From: DAOTYE01 sp034434915 | GTDB taxonomy: Bacteria > Chloroflexota > Dehalococcoidia > Dehalococcoidales > RBG-16-60-22 | Direction of reading: 5' to 3' | Assembly: GCA_034434915.1 (NCBI GenBank) | Contig: DAOTYE010000076.1 | Span: forward strand, 1-12,942 | DNA length: 12,942 bases | In this document: in pieces, positions 1 through 6,668 of the stretch | How the letters are laid out: every line of letters begins with the position of its first letter | How positions within the stretch are numbered: position 1 is the first letter of the stretch | Translations under genes and position numbers: made by a program | The notes under the pieces: model-generated | Databases searched by the model: none | Seen by the model: only the letters and a program-made list of their open reading frames with translations | Told to the model about the DNA's origin: nothing

Positions 1-295
1 AAAGGCACTCTATAAAGCCCTCACTGAAGGCTGGATTCAGGGCGCCGGCATTGACGTCTTTGAACAGGAGCCCACCCCCCCTGATAACCCCCTCCTCAAA
101 CTGGAAAACGTCATCGTAGCGCCCCATGCCCTTGCCCATACCGACCAGGGCAGGATGAACATGTGGGATGAAATCATGGAACAGATTAAACAGATTATGC
201 GGGGTGAGAAGCCGAAAGGTCTGGTCAATAAAGAGGTCTGGGACACGCCGATATTTCAGGCTAAGCTGAAAAAATTCCTGAAAGAAACCAGTTAG
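1..295 (+). CDS. D-2-hydroxyacid dehydrogenase, C-terminal fragment (5' end outside window)
   Basis: This is the last 97 codons of a gene read in the frame starting at base 2 and ending with TAG at 293-295. The visible part is the end of the NAD-binding domain of the D-isomer-specific 2-hydroxyacid dehydrogenase family (phosphoglycerate dehydrogenase, hydroxypyruvate/glyoxylate reductase and relatives). It carries the family signature GAGIDVFEQEP and then VIVAPHALAHTDQG, whose PH holds the catalytic histidine of the family. Such enzymes interconvert 2-keto acids and D-2-hydroxy acids with NAD(P)H in the cytoplasm. The Rossmann GxGxxG motif and the catalytic Arg and Glu lie upstream of the window, so the substrate class cannot be judged. 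The next gene starts 22 nt downstream on the same strand, so it is probably co-transcribed with the AOR operon. Family assignment is firm; the exact substrate is unknown. Confidence 0.88.
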   Translation, partial: KALYKALTEGWIQGAGIDVFEQEPTPPDNPLLKLENVIVAPHALAHTDQGRMNMWDEIMEQIKQIMRGEKPKGLVNKEVWDTPIFQAKLKKFLKETS

Positions 296-317
296 TCAGC
301 GCAAGGAGAACGTAACC

Positions 318-1259
318 ATGGATGAGCATGAGCATGAATACCGCCCTGAGTACCACTTCTGCTTCCAGCCCTCGCCTGATACTTCAACCATCGGCAGGAT
401 GCTGAGGGGCGCCATTGAGTGCCACGTCCATTTCGCACCGGATATCATGCCACGTCGTTTCAACGCTCTGGAAACGGTGTTGCTGGCGCGGGAAGCCGGC
501 TTGCGCGCCGTCGTCCTGAAAAACCATAGCTACCCCACCGCCAATCTCGCCACACTCGTCGGACAGATGGTGCCGGAGGTAGCCGTATTCGGCGGCATCT
601 GTCTGGAATATGATGCCGGCGGCATTAACTACCATGCCGTGGAAACTGAAGCCAAACTGGGTGGCAAAATCGTCTGGATGCCGGTGTTCTGCGCCAGAAA
701 CTCAATCAATATGGTGCGTAAGGTGCTCGGTCTGGAGATGAAGGGAGAAGGTATCTCCATCATCAACAAGCGCGGGAAGCTCATCCCGGAAGTGGACGAG
801 GTCCTGAAAGTAGTCAGGGAATATGATATGGTGCTCGCCACCGGCCACATCTCTGCCCCGGAAATCATGGCTCTGGTGGACAGAGCCAGACAAATGAACC
901 TCACTAAAATCTTGGTCACCCATGCCATGTCTGACTTCCTTTCCGAGTCAATCCTCACGCCCGATGAGCGGAAAACGCTGGCTAAAGAGGGCGTGTTTAT
1001 TGAACACTCGGCGTGGCAGGTCTCCCCCACCGGTGGCAAGACCAAGCCTGAAGAAGTGGTGGCTTCTATCAAGCGGGAAGGCGCTAAAAACTGCATCATG
1101 TGCACAGATGCCGGCGGGTCTGCCCACCCAACTCTCACGGAAGGTCTGCGGATGTTTATCAGCGCCATGCTACGCAACGGTCTCACTGAGGATGAGGTAA
1201 CCCTGATGGTGAAAACAAATCCTGCCCGTCTGCTGGGGCTCAAGATTGAGCGCTCATAA
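318..1259 (+). CDS. Amidohydrolase-like metal-dependent hydrolase (DUF6282-type)
   Basis: A 313-residue protein with the pattern of an amidohydrolase-superfamily TIM barrel. It has H-V-H at residues 36-38 on the first strand (ECHVHFAPD), KNH at 68-70, H177 (ATGHIS), H202 (VTHAM), an EH pair at 229-230 and an Asp at 264 (MCTDAGG). The C-terminus NPARLLGL is typical of the superfamily. This spacing fits one or two catalytic metals and hydrolysis of a C-N, C-O or lactone bond, but the substrate is not predictable. I recognise it as resembling the uncharacterised DUF6282 group; that naming is from memory. The ATG is preceded by AAGGAGA (303-309) at 8 nt. It lies between a D-hydroxyacid dehydrogenase and an SDR in one operon, which suggests action on an intermediate of the same pathway. 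No signal peptide is visible, so it is probably cytoplasmic. Confidence 0.8.
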   Translation: MDEHEHEYRPEYHFCFQPSPDTSTIGRMLRGAIECHVHFAPDIMPRRFNALETVLLAREAGLRAVVLKNHSYPTANLATLVGQMVPEVAVFGGICLEYDAGGINYHAVETEAKLGGKIVWMPVFCARNSINMVRKVLGLEMKGEGISIINKRGKLIPEVDEVLKVVREYDMVLATGHISAPEIMALVDRARQMNLTKILVTHAMSDFLSESILTPDERKTLAKEGVFIEHSAWQVSPTGGKTKPEEVVASIKREGAKNCIMCTDAGGSAHPTLTEGLRMFISAMLRNGLTEDEVTLMVKTNPARLLGLKIERS

Positions 1260-1269
1260 GGAGGTTATC

Positions 1270-2031
1270 ATGAGTATGTTTGATTTATCCGGCAAAGTGG
1301 CAATTGTTACCGGCGGCAACCGCGGCATCGGCTTTGCCATTGCCAGGGGGCTGGCTCTTTCAGGTGCCCAGGTGGTCATCTCCAACCGGCATGAGGCGGA
1401 AGGCAATAAGGCAGTGGACGCTCTGAAGAAAGAAGGCTTAAAAGCCATCGCCATACCCGTTGACATCAGCAAAGTGTCCTCAATCGCCGCACTCATTGCA
1501 AAAGTGGTCAAGGACTGCGGCAGGCTGGATATCATGGTCAATAACGCCGCGGTGATGATAAGAAAACCGGCGGAAGAGTTCACGGAAGAAGACTGGAACA
1601 CCATCGTGGACACCAATCTGAAGGGCACCTATTTCTGCAGCAAGTTTGCCGCCCTGGAAATGATGAAGCAGAAGAAGGGGAAAATCATCAATATCTCCTC
1701 TGTTCTTTCCCAGATGGGGCAGACAAAACGCTCCATCTACGCCATCACCAAAGCCGGCGTCTCCCACATGACGCGGGTGCTGGGAATGGAGTGGATAAAA
1801 TACGGCATTAATGTGAACGCCATCGGTCCGGGAGTAACCATCACGGAAATCAACCGGGAGTTCTTCAAAAACAATCCTGATGATTTCAACAAAATCATGA
1901 GCGGCGTACCGGCGGGAAGACCCGCATCCCCTGAGGATTACGTGGGCGCCGCTGTCTTCCTCGCTTCTGATGCCTCAGACTATATGGTCGGTCAGACGCT
2001 GATTATTGACGGCGGAATGACCATCCCATAA
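1270..2031 (+). CDS. Short-chain dehydrogenase/reductase (SDR) family oxidoreductase
   Basis: A 253-residue classical SDR. The cofactor motif TGGNRGIG is at residues 14-21, NNAA at 91-94, and the catalytic set is N116, S144, Y157 and K161 (YAITK). The C-terminal VGQTLIIDGG is standard for the glucose/gluconate dehydrogenase and 3-oxoacyl-ACP reductase-like branch. The Asn-Arg pair after the second strand (residues 39-40) and the absence of an acidic residue there suggest NADP(H) preference, which is inferred. The reaction is reversible oxidation of an alcohol to a ketone or aldehyde. I chose the ATG at 1270 because AAGGAGG (1258-1264) sits 5 nt upstream and overlaps the previous stop codon. 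The frame is open to a TTG at 1246, but that start would place the Shine-Dalgarno inside the gene. It is probably translationally coupled to the upstream hydrolase. Its role as a pathway enzyme rather than a fatty acid enzyme rests on operon context. Confidence 0.93.
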   Translation: MSMFDLSGKVAIVTGGNRGIGFAIARGLALSGAQVVISNRHEAEGNKAVDALKKEGLKAIAIPVDISKVSSIAALIAKVVKDCGRLDIMVNNAAVMIRKPAEEFTEEDWNTIVDTNLKGTYFCSKFAALEMMKQKKGKIINISSVLSQMGQTKRSIYAITKAGVSHMTRVLGMEWIKYGINVNAIGPGVTITEINREFFKNNPDDFNKIMSGVPAGRPASPEDYVGAAVFLASDASDYMVGQTLIIDGGMTIP

Positions 2032-2054
2032 GCTCAGATAAGAGAGGTTATATA

Positions 2055-2894
2055 ATGCCAGACGTCAAGTTTTGTCAATTTGCCGCGGAACCAGATATAC
2101 TCAACTATAACTTCGTGGTGAAGGTGCTCACCGGGACACCTGCTGAGATTGCCCGTACGGCAGTTGCCTGGGGCTTTGACGGCATTGAGTTTATGCCCAA
2201 CCCGGACCGCGTTCCGGACCCGGTGAACTTCAAGAAAGCGCTTGAAAACGCCGGCGCGCTCATGCCCGTGGTCAATAGCGGGCGCATCTGGGCTCATGGT
2301 CTGGCACTGCTCCATGAAGATAAGTCCATTCAGCGCAGAGCCATTGAGGGCTTCAAGCGCATTCTGGAATTCGCCGGCTATTTCAAAGCGCGGGTGGGGC
2401 TGGGCGGTGCCCGCGGCGTGGGCATTCCCGGCTTGCCCAAGCGTGAGCTCACTAAAGTGGCTGAGGAAATCCTGCGTGAGCTTACTGAACACGCAGAAAA
2501 AACTGGTGCCATCATCATGCTTGAGTGCGCTGAATTAAAATACACCCGTCTCTTCAACACCAATAAAGAAGCCATGGCGATGGTGAAAAAAATCAATAGC
2601 CCCCACTTCAGCATTATGCTGGATACGCACCAGCTCTGGGCGGCGGAGAAATCAATAGAAGAAGGCATCAGAGCCACTGAAGGGAAAGCACAGCATATCC
2701 ATCTTTATGAACCCAGCCGCTGGCCCCCCGGCATACTTCCTGAAAAAGAGGTGCTGGACTGGAAAAACATCGCCCGCGTGCTGATTGAAGAAGGTTTTCA
2801 CGGGTCAGCCTCAATCGTCATTGCGCCGGAGGGTGATGCTGAGACAATTGCCCGCAAATCGCTCGCCTACCTCAGACCCCTTTTCAACGGGTGA
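2055..2894 (+). CDS. Sugar phosphate isomerase/epimerase-like TIM-barrel protein
   Basis: A 279-residue member of the xylose-isomerase-like TIM-barrel / AP endonuclease 2 superfamily, which includes IolE, IolI, tagatose and psicose epimerases and hydroxypyruvate isomerase. The likely metal ligands are all present: E157 (MLECAE), D190 and H192 (MLDTHQ), H214/H216 (HIHLYE) and E259 (IAPEG). An early GFDGIEFMP strand is also typical. Known relatives isomerise, epimerise or dehydrate sugars and keto-polyols using one divalent metal. The start ATG follows AGAGAGG (2041-2047) by 7 nt. It lies 23 nt after the SDR and 45 nt before the AOR gene, all on the same strand. An SDR paired with this fold is common in inositol and sugar-acid catabolism, so an isomerase or dehydratase step is a reasonable inference. 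The specific substrate is unknown. Confidence 0.85.
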   Translation: MPDVKFCQFAAEPDILNYNFVVKVLTGTPAEIARTAVAWGFDGIEFMPNPDRVPDPVNFKKALENAGALMPVVNSGRIWAHGLALLHEDKSIQRRAIEGFKRILEFAGYFKARVGLGGARGVGIPGLPKRELTKVAEEILRELTEHAEKTGAIIMLECAELKYTRLFNTNKEAMAMVKKINSPHFSIMLDTHQLWAAEKSIEEGIRATEGKAQHIHLYEPSRWPPGILPEKEVLDWKNIARVLIEEGFHGSASIVIAPEGDAETIARKSLAYLRPLFNG

Positions 2895-2939
2895 GTGACA
2901 GTGTAAAATAGACACCATTAGACCGGAAAGGAGAAGAAG

Positions 2940-4772
2940 ATGCTACAGGGGTACATGGGCAGACTGCTCTTCGTTGACCTCAGCAAGGGCACTATTAAGG
3001 AAGAGGAGCTCAGCAACCAGCTCCGCCGTGACTTCATGGGCGGGTATGGGCTGGGCGCACGAATCATCTATGAGCGCATGAAAGGGAAAACGGACGCGCT
3101 GGCGCCGGAAGCTTTGTTCGGCTTCCTCACCGGTCCGCTCACCGGCACGCCCACCATGTCCAGCGGGCGCTTTGTCGTCGTCGGCAAGTCCCCCCTAACC
3201 CTGACCTGGGGAGACACCAACTGCGGCGGTGACTTTGGTCCTTATCTGAAATTTGCCGGCTTTGATGGTGTGTTCTTCACCGGCGCCGCCAAAAAACCCG
3301 CCTACCTCTATATTGAAAATGGAAAAGCTGAGCTCATAGACGCCAGCAAGCTCTGGGGCAAGGACTGCCTTGACACTGAGGAAGCATTGAAAGCCACGCA
3401 CGGCAAAGATGCCAGCGTCGCCAGCATCGGTCCATCAGGAGAACAGCAATCGCTCCTCGCCTGCATTATCAACGAGATGGGACGCGCCGCCGGCAGGCAG
3501 GGCATGGGCGCCGTGATGGGGGCAAAGAAACTAAAGGCGATTGTCGCCAACGGCAATATGAAAGTACCCATGGCTGATGAGGCGAAAGCCAAGCAACTAC
3601 GCCGTGAGTACATGGCAAAAATCACCGAATGGGGCAAGCGGACCAGCAAGTATGGCACCGCCGGCATCACCGAATCAAGCGCCATGAGCGGTGACTCTCC
3701 GGTCAAGAACTGGATGGGCGCCGGTGTGACTGACTTCCCCAATGCCAGGCTCATCAGTGATGAAGCAGTCATCGCCGAACAGCAGAGGAAATATGGCTGC
3801 TGGCAGTGCCCCATCGCCTGCGGCGGGCACATGAAGCCCAAAGAAGGACGCGCCAGGGTCTGTCACAAGCCGGAATACGAGACGCTGTGCATGTCCGGCA
3901 CGCTCTGCCTCAATGATGACCTTGAATCCATCATCCACTTCAATGATATCTGCAATGCCTATGGTATTGACACCATTTCCGCCGGCTCTGCCGCCGCCTT
4001 TGCTATTGAGTGCTACCAGAACGGCATCCTTACCAAAAAGGATACCGGCGGCATTGAACTGAACTGGGGCGATGGTGACGCCATCGTTGCCCTTGCAAAG
4101 AAGATGGCAAAGCGTGAAGGCATAGGCGCACTACTGGTAGACGGCGTCTGGCGGGCGGCAAAGAAGCTGGGCAAAGGCGCTGAGCAGTATGCCGTCCACG
4201 TGCAGGGAGAGGAAGTCCCCGCTCATGACCCGCGCTTCTTCCCGGCACTTGCCGTGACCTACCGCATGGACGCCACACCTGCCCGTCACACTCAGGGCGG
4301 ACGCTCCTGGATTATGGGTGTGGACTGGCTCACGGACGACCGCAAAGAAAAGTATGATTTCACCAATACCGGCGAGCTCCAGAAGAAAGCGATGAACATG
4401 ATGCACATTGTCAATTCCGCCGGTATCTGTCTCTTCGCCTACCTGGCATACCCCACTCAGTTCATTCCTGACTTCCTAACTGCAGTCACTGGTGAAAAAT
4501 ACGATTTTGACAGATGCCTTGAAATTGGTGAACGCATTGCCAATATGAGGCACCTGTTCAATATCCGTGAAGGCATCAATCCTCTCACCCATGAATTCAA
4601 TGAACGCATTGTGGGACGCCCCCCGCTTAAGAAAGGTCCGCTCGCCGGTGTCACCATTGATGATGAACTCATGATAAAAGACTACCTCAAGGCGATGGAC
4701 TGGAGCCTGAAAACCACCAAACCCAGTGCCAAGAAACTTGCGGAACTCGGCCTGGCGGACCTGGTCAAATAG
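2940..4772 (+). CDS. Aldehyde ferredoxin oxidoreductase family protein (tungstopterin enzyme)
   Basis: A full-length 610-residue AOR-family enzyme; the Pyrococcus prototype is about 605. The N-terminal domain begins GYMGRLLFVDLS and includes MGGYGLGARI and the LTGPLTGTPTMSSGR segment that binds the pterin. The [4Fe-4S] ligands are C287-x2-C290-x3-C294 (CWQCPIAC), with the distant fourth at C497 (NSAGIC). AHDPR and DATPARHTQGG fit the cofactor-proximal region of domains 2 and 3. These cytoplasmic tungsten enzymes oxidise aldehydes to carboxylic acids with ferredoxin, or run in reverse on activated acids. The ATG follows GGAAAGGAG (2925-2933). It is the last gene of the operon, followed by a terminator. 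No small ferredoxin-like subunit gene adjoins it, so it probably uses free ferredoxin. Aldehyde specificity is unknown; upstream SDR, isomerase and hydrolase genes suggest a dedicated pathway intermediate. Confidence 0.95.
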   Translation: MLQGYMGRLLFVDLSKGTIKEEELSNQLRRDFMGGYGLGARIIYERMKGKTDALAPEALFGFLTGPLTGTPTMSSGRFVVVGKSPLTLTWGDTNCGGDFGPYLKFAGFDGVFFTGAAKKPAYLYIENGKAELIDASKLWGKDCLDTEEALKATHGKDASVASIGPSGEQQSLLACIINEMGRAAGRQGMGAVMGAKKLKAIVANGNMKVPMADEAKAKQLRREYMAKITEWGKRTSKYGTAGITESSAMSGDSPVKNWMGAGVTDFPNARLISDEAVIAEQQRKYGCWQCPIACGGHMKPKEGRARVCHKPEYETLCMSGTLCLNDDLESIIHFNDICNAYGIDTISAGSAAAFAIECYQNGILTKKDTGGIELNWGDGDAIVALAKKMAKREGIGALLVDGVWRAAKKLGKGAEQYAVHVQGEEVPAHDPRFFPALAVTYRMDATPARHTQGGRSWIMGVDWLTDDRKEKYDFTNTGELQKKAMNMMHIVNSAGICLFAYLAYPTQFIPDFLTAVTGEKYDFDRCLEIGERIANMRHLFNIREGINPLTHEFNERIVGRPPLKKGPLAGVTIDDELMIKDYLKAMDWSLKTTKPSAKKLAELGLADLVK

Positions 4773-4797
4773 CCCCATTTCCCCACACAGAAAGCCA

Positions 4798-4828
4798 GTG
4801 ACCCCTCTGCATGGAGGGGTCGCTTTTT
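4798..4828 (+). terminator. Rho-independent terminator after the AOR gene
   Basis: A 10-bp stem pairs 4798-4807 (GTGACCCCTC) with 4814-4823 (GAGGGGTCGC), with one G-T wobble and a 6-nt TGCATG loop, followed by TTTTT at 4824-4828. It starts 25 nt after the AOR stop and closes the + strand operon. The converging hydrolase gene ends at 4847, so the same hairpin could also stop its transcripts. The T-run on that side (TTT within TGGCTTTCTG) is poor. Confidence 0.9.
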
Positions 4829-4846
4829 CATGATTTGCGCTAGCGC

Positions 4847-5908
4847 TTAGAGGAAGGTAAAAAGCCTTTTCGGGTTCTCCACCATGATGGTGTGAATCAA
4901 TTTCTCTGGCATACCTTTCAGTTTCATCACGGGGACGGCGTCCCGCAGGATATGGGCATATCCCCACCCCCCATACCGGCACAATGCGCTCTTATTGTAG
5001 ACATCCTGGGAGATGACAATCTGCTTCTCAAACCCCCTGTCCGCCAGCTCCAGAATTTCGTTGATGCGGGCGGCGTCATTGGGTATATCCACCACCCGGA
5101 AATGCGGCGGGTAGTATCCCTCCCGCCCGAAGAGGTCATATTCCAGCACACAGCCGGTCTCAGCCAGCTCAATGCGGTGCTTCGGCTCACGGACGGCGCG
5201 GTCAATGTGGCTCATGATAACCCGGCTGATGTCCGCCCCCGCCTTATCCAGGAGCTTCACGTGCTCCATGGCGGCATCTTCATGCTGACCGGGATGAACA
5301 TTGATGCATGCGCCCGTCTTCTGCTGAGCTATAGCGCCGGCGCGCAAAACCTTCTTTTCATTTTCCGTGCAGGGCCAGGAACAACCCAGCTCGCCAATCA
5401 GACCGGCGCGGACGCCGGTGTTCTGGAAGCCCTCAAAAATATCTTTAACAAACTCTTCCGCAATTTCCTCCACGCTCTTCTGGCTCACTCCGGCATCTTT
5501 AGGATAAGAGGCTTCCACATAATAGCCGGTGCCCATAATGATATTCAATCCGGTGAGCCGGGCAATACGCGCCACCGCCAGATGGTCTGGCACCATCCCT
5601 CTCACCGTCAGCTCCACCACCGAGTTACCGCCATACGCCTTATACCTCATCAACTCATCAACGATGACATCTTCGTCCAGAAGCTGTAGGTCATCATAGT
5701 TCTGGAAAGGATGGTATCTCAGCCACCAGAGAATATCTATACCCACGGGGTGCCTCACCCACTTCCTCTCCGTTGCTTCCGCCGGCTCACGGAACCACGT
5801 GGTGCCGTCACAGATGAGGTGTTCATGTGGCAGTGTTATCCCCAGAGCTTCCGGGGAGATAAGCCCTAAGACCGTCTGCACTTTTCTTTTCAGTTCCGAC
5901 CGTTTCAT
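4847..5908 (-). CDS. Phosphotriesterase-family metal-dependent hydrolase
   Basis: A 353-residue binuclear-metal TIM-barrel hydrolase of the phosphotriesterase family. Ligands in order are H28 and H30 (LPHEHL), a bridging-position E173 (GELG), H205 (NVHPGQ), H234 (MSHID) and D302 (SQD). The C-terminus is NPKRLF. Bacterial phosphotriesterases and PTE-like lactonases carry a carboxylated Lys at the bridge. Glu there is the pattern of the phosphotriesterase homology protein (Php) group, so lactonase or esterase activity on a metabolite is more likely than organophosphate hydrolysis; this is an inference. The chosen ATG at 5906-5908 follows GGAGGGGG on the minus strand (complement of 5911-5919). 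The frame runs 15 codons further upstream, but that part lies at and within the predicted promoter/leader. It converges on the AOR operon and may act in the same pathway. Confidence 0.9.
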   Translation of the reverse strand: MKRSELKRKVQTVLGLISPEALGITLPHEHLICDGTTWFREPAEATERKWVRHPVGIDILWWLRYHPFQNYDDLQLLDEDVIVDELMRYKAYGGNSVVELTVRGMVPDHLAVARIARLTGLNIIMGTGYYVEASYPKDAGVSQKSVEEIAEEFVKDIFEGFQNTGVRAGLIGELGCSWPCTENEKKVLRAGAIAQQKTGACINVHPGQHEDAAMEHVKLLDKAGADISRVIMSHIDRAVREPKHRIELAETGCVLEYDLFGREGYYPPHFRVVDIPNDAARINEILELADRGFEKQIVISQDVYNKSALCRYGGWGYAHILRDAVPVMKLKGMPEKLIHTIMVENPKRLFTFL

Positions 5909-5965
5909 CGTCCCCCTCCATTTTTCTGACTCTGCCGCCGGAATTGGTGGCACTTTTTCTGATGC

Positions 5966-5974
5966 ATTATAGCA
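5966..5974 (-). promoter_or_regulatory. Extended -10 promoter for the phosphotriesterase-like gene
   Basis: Read on the minus strand this is TGCTATAAT: a perfect -10 hexamer with an extended TGN. The predicted transcript start is near 5958, about 50 nt before the start codon. The -35 is weak (TTAGGC at 18 nt), as extended -10 promoters tolerate. It is a sequence match only. Confidence 0.55.
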
Positions 5975-6010
5975 TTGAAAAAGCAGATTGCCTAATCACG
6001 GATGCACTGC

Positions 6011-6039
6011 TTGACTGACGTGAATGAAACCTCTAGACT
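6011..6039 (+). promoter_or_regulatory. Candidate sigma-70 promoter for coaE-glgP
   Basis: TTGACT (6011-6016) and TAGACT (6034-6039) are separated by 17 nt. The predicted start near 6046 would leave a leader of roughly 20 nt before the coaE ATG at 6065. The -10 is only a 4/6 match. It lies in the 156-nt divergent gap with the phosphotriesterase-like gene, whose own promoter is about 40 nt away on the other strand. Confidence 0.35.
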
Positions 6040-6064
6040 GATGTTATACGTAAACAGGCTTGCC

Positions 6065-6661
6065 ATGAAAATCATCGGTTTGACCGGCGGCATCGCCAGC
6101 GGTAAAAGCACCGTCGCCAGGTTACTGGCAGAACTGGGCGCTACCGTCATCAATGCCGATGAGGTGGGACACGAGGTCTTCAAACCGGAAACAGAGGCAT
6201 GGCGGGAAGTGATTGCCGCGTTCGGCGCAGAGGTAAAAGCTGAGGACGGCACCATTGACCGCAAAAAGCTGGGAAAAATCATCTTCAGCGACCCCCAGGC
6301 AAGAGAACGGCTTAACCGCATCATGCACCCGCGTATACTGCAGGCAATCAGGGAAAAACTGGAGGCATACCGCCAGCGCGGGGAAAAGGTGGTGGTGATA
6401 GAAGCACCACTCCTGCTGGAAGCCGGCTGGTCAATCCTCGTTGATGAAGTATGGGTCACCTCAGCATCAGAAGAGACTATTCTCAGGAGGCTCATCTACC
6501 GCTCCGGGCTATCCGAGCTTGACGCCCTCGCCCGCATCCGAGCGCAGATGCCGCTGGAAGAGCGTTTCAAACGTGCCCACGTCATCATTGACACGGAGTG
6601 CAGTTTCAGCGAGCTCAAAGAAAAGGTCAAGCAACTGTGGCAGAAACATACGGAGGAATGA
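6065..6661 (+). CDS. coaE: Dephospho-CoA kinase
   Basis: A 198-residue P-loop kinase that phosphorylates the ribose 3'-OH of dephospho-CoA with ATP, the last step of coenzyme A synthesis, in the cytoplasm. The N-terminus IIGLTGGIASGKST contains the Walker A loop (residues 8-16). D32 in INADEVGH is the expected catalytic aspartate of the family. The EAPLLLEAGW segment and the lid-region Arg residues (ILRRL, then R in ALARIRAQM) match CoaE, and the length is normal for it (about 200). The frame is open back to 6002, but family N-termini begin at MKIIGLTGG. The start has only a weak AGGC ribosome site, so modest expression is likely. It lies 7 nt upstream of the glucan phosphorylase and is probably co-transcribed with it, an unusual pairing without an obvious metabolic reason. 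Confidence 0.95.
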   Translation: MKIIGLTGGIASGKSTVARLLAELGATVINADEVGHEVFKPETEAWREVIAAFGAEVKAEDGTIDRKKLGKIIFSDPQARERLNRIMHPRILQAIREKLEAYRQRGEKVVVIEAPLLLEAGWSILVDEVWVTSASEETILRRLIYRSGLSELDALARIRAQMPLEERFKRAHVIIDTECSFSELKEKVKQLWQKHTEE

Positions 6662-6668
6662 GAGCAAA

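Noticed and set aside
629..1243. A 204-codon open frame opposite the DUF6282-like gene
   Set aside because: Low-complexity Ser/Arg-rich translation with no domain, antisense to a well supported gene.
1246..1269. TTG start that would lengthen the SDR by 8 residues
   Set aside because: The Shine-Dalgarno AAGGAGG lies downstream of it and points to ATG 1270.
4837..4846. Perfect palindrome GCGCTAGCGC next to the phosphotriesterase-like stop codon
   Set aside because: It has no loop to form a useful hairpin and is single copy; a 10-bp palindrome in GC-rich DNA is likely by chance.
4892..5689. A 265-codon open frame on the + strand opposite the phosphotriesterase-like gene
   Set aside because: It mirrors a gene with complete catalytic motifs; its translation has no recognisable domain and its start has no ribosome site.
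6002..6064. Longer coaE start adding 21 residues
   Set aside because: CoaE proteins begin just before the GLTGGIASGKS loop, and the predicted promoter overlaps this stretch.
6441..6668. N-terminal extension of the phosphorylase frame by 76 residues
   Set aside because: It lies within coaE in another frame and its translation does not resemble any phosphorylase N-terminus.
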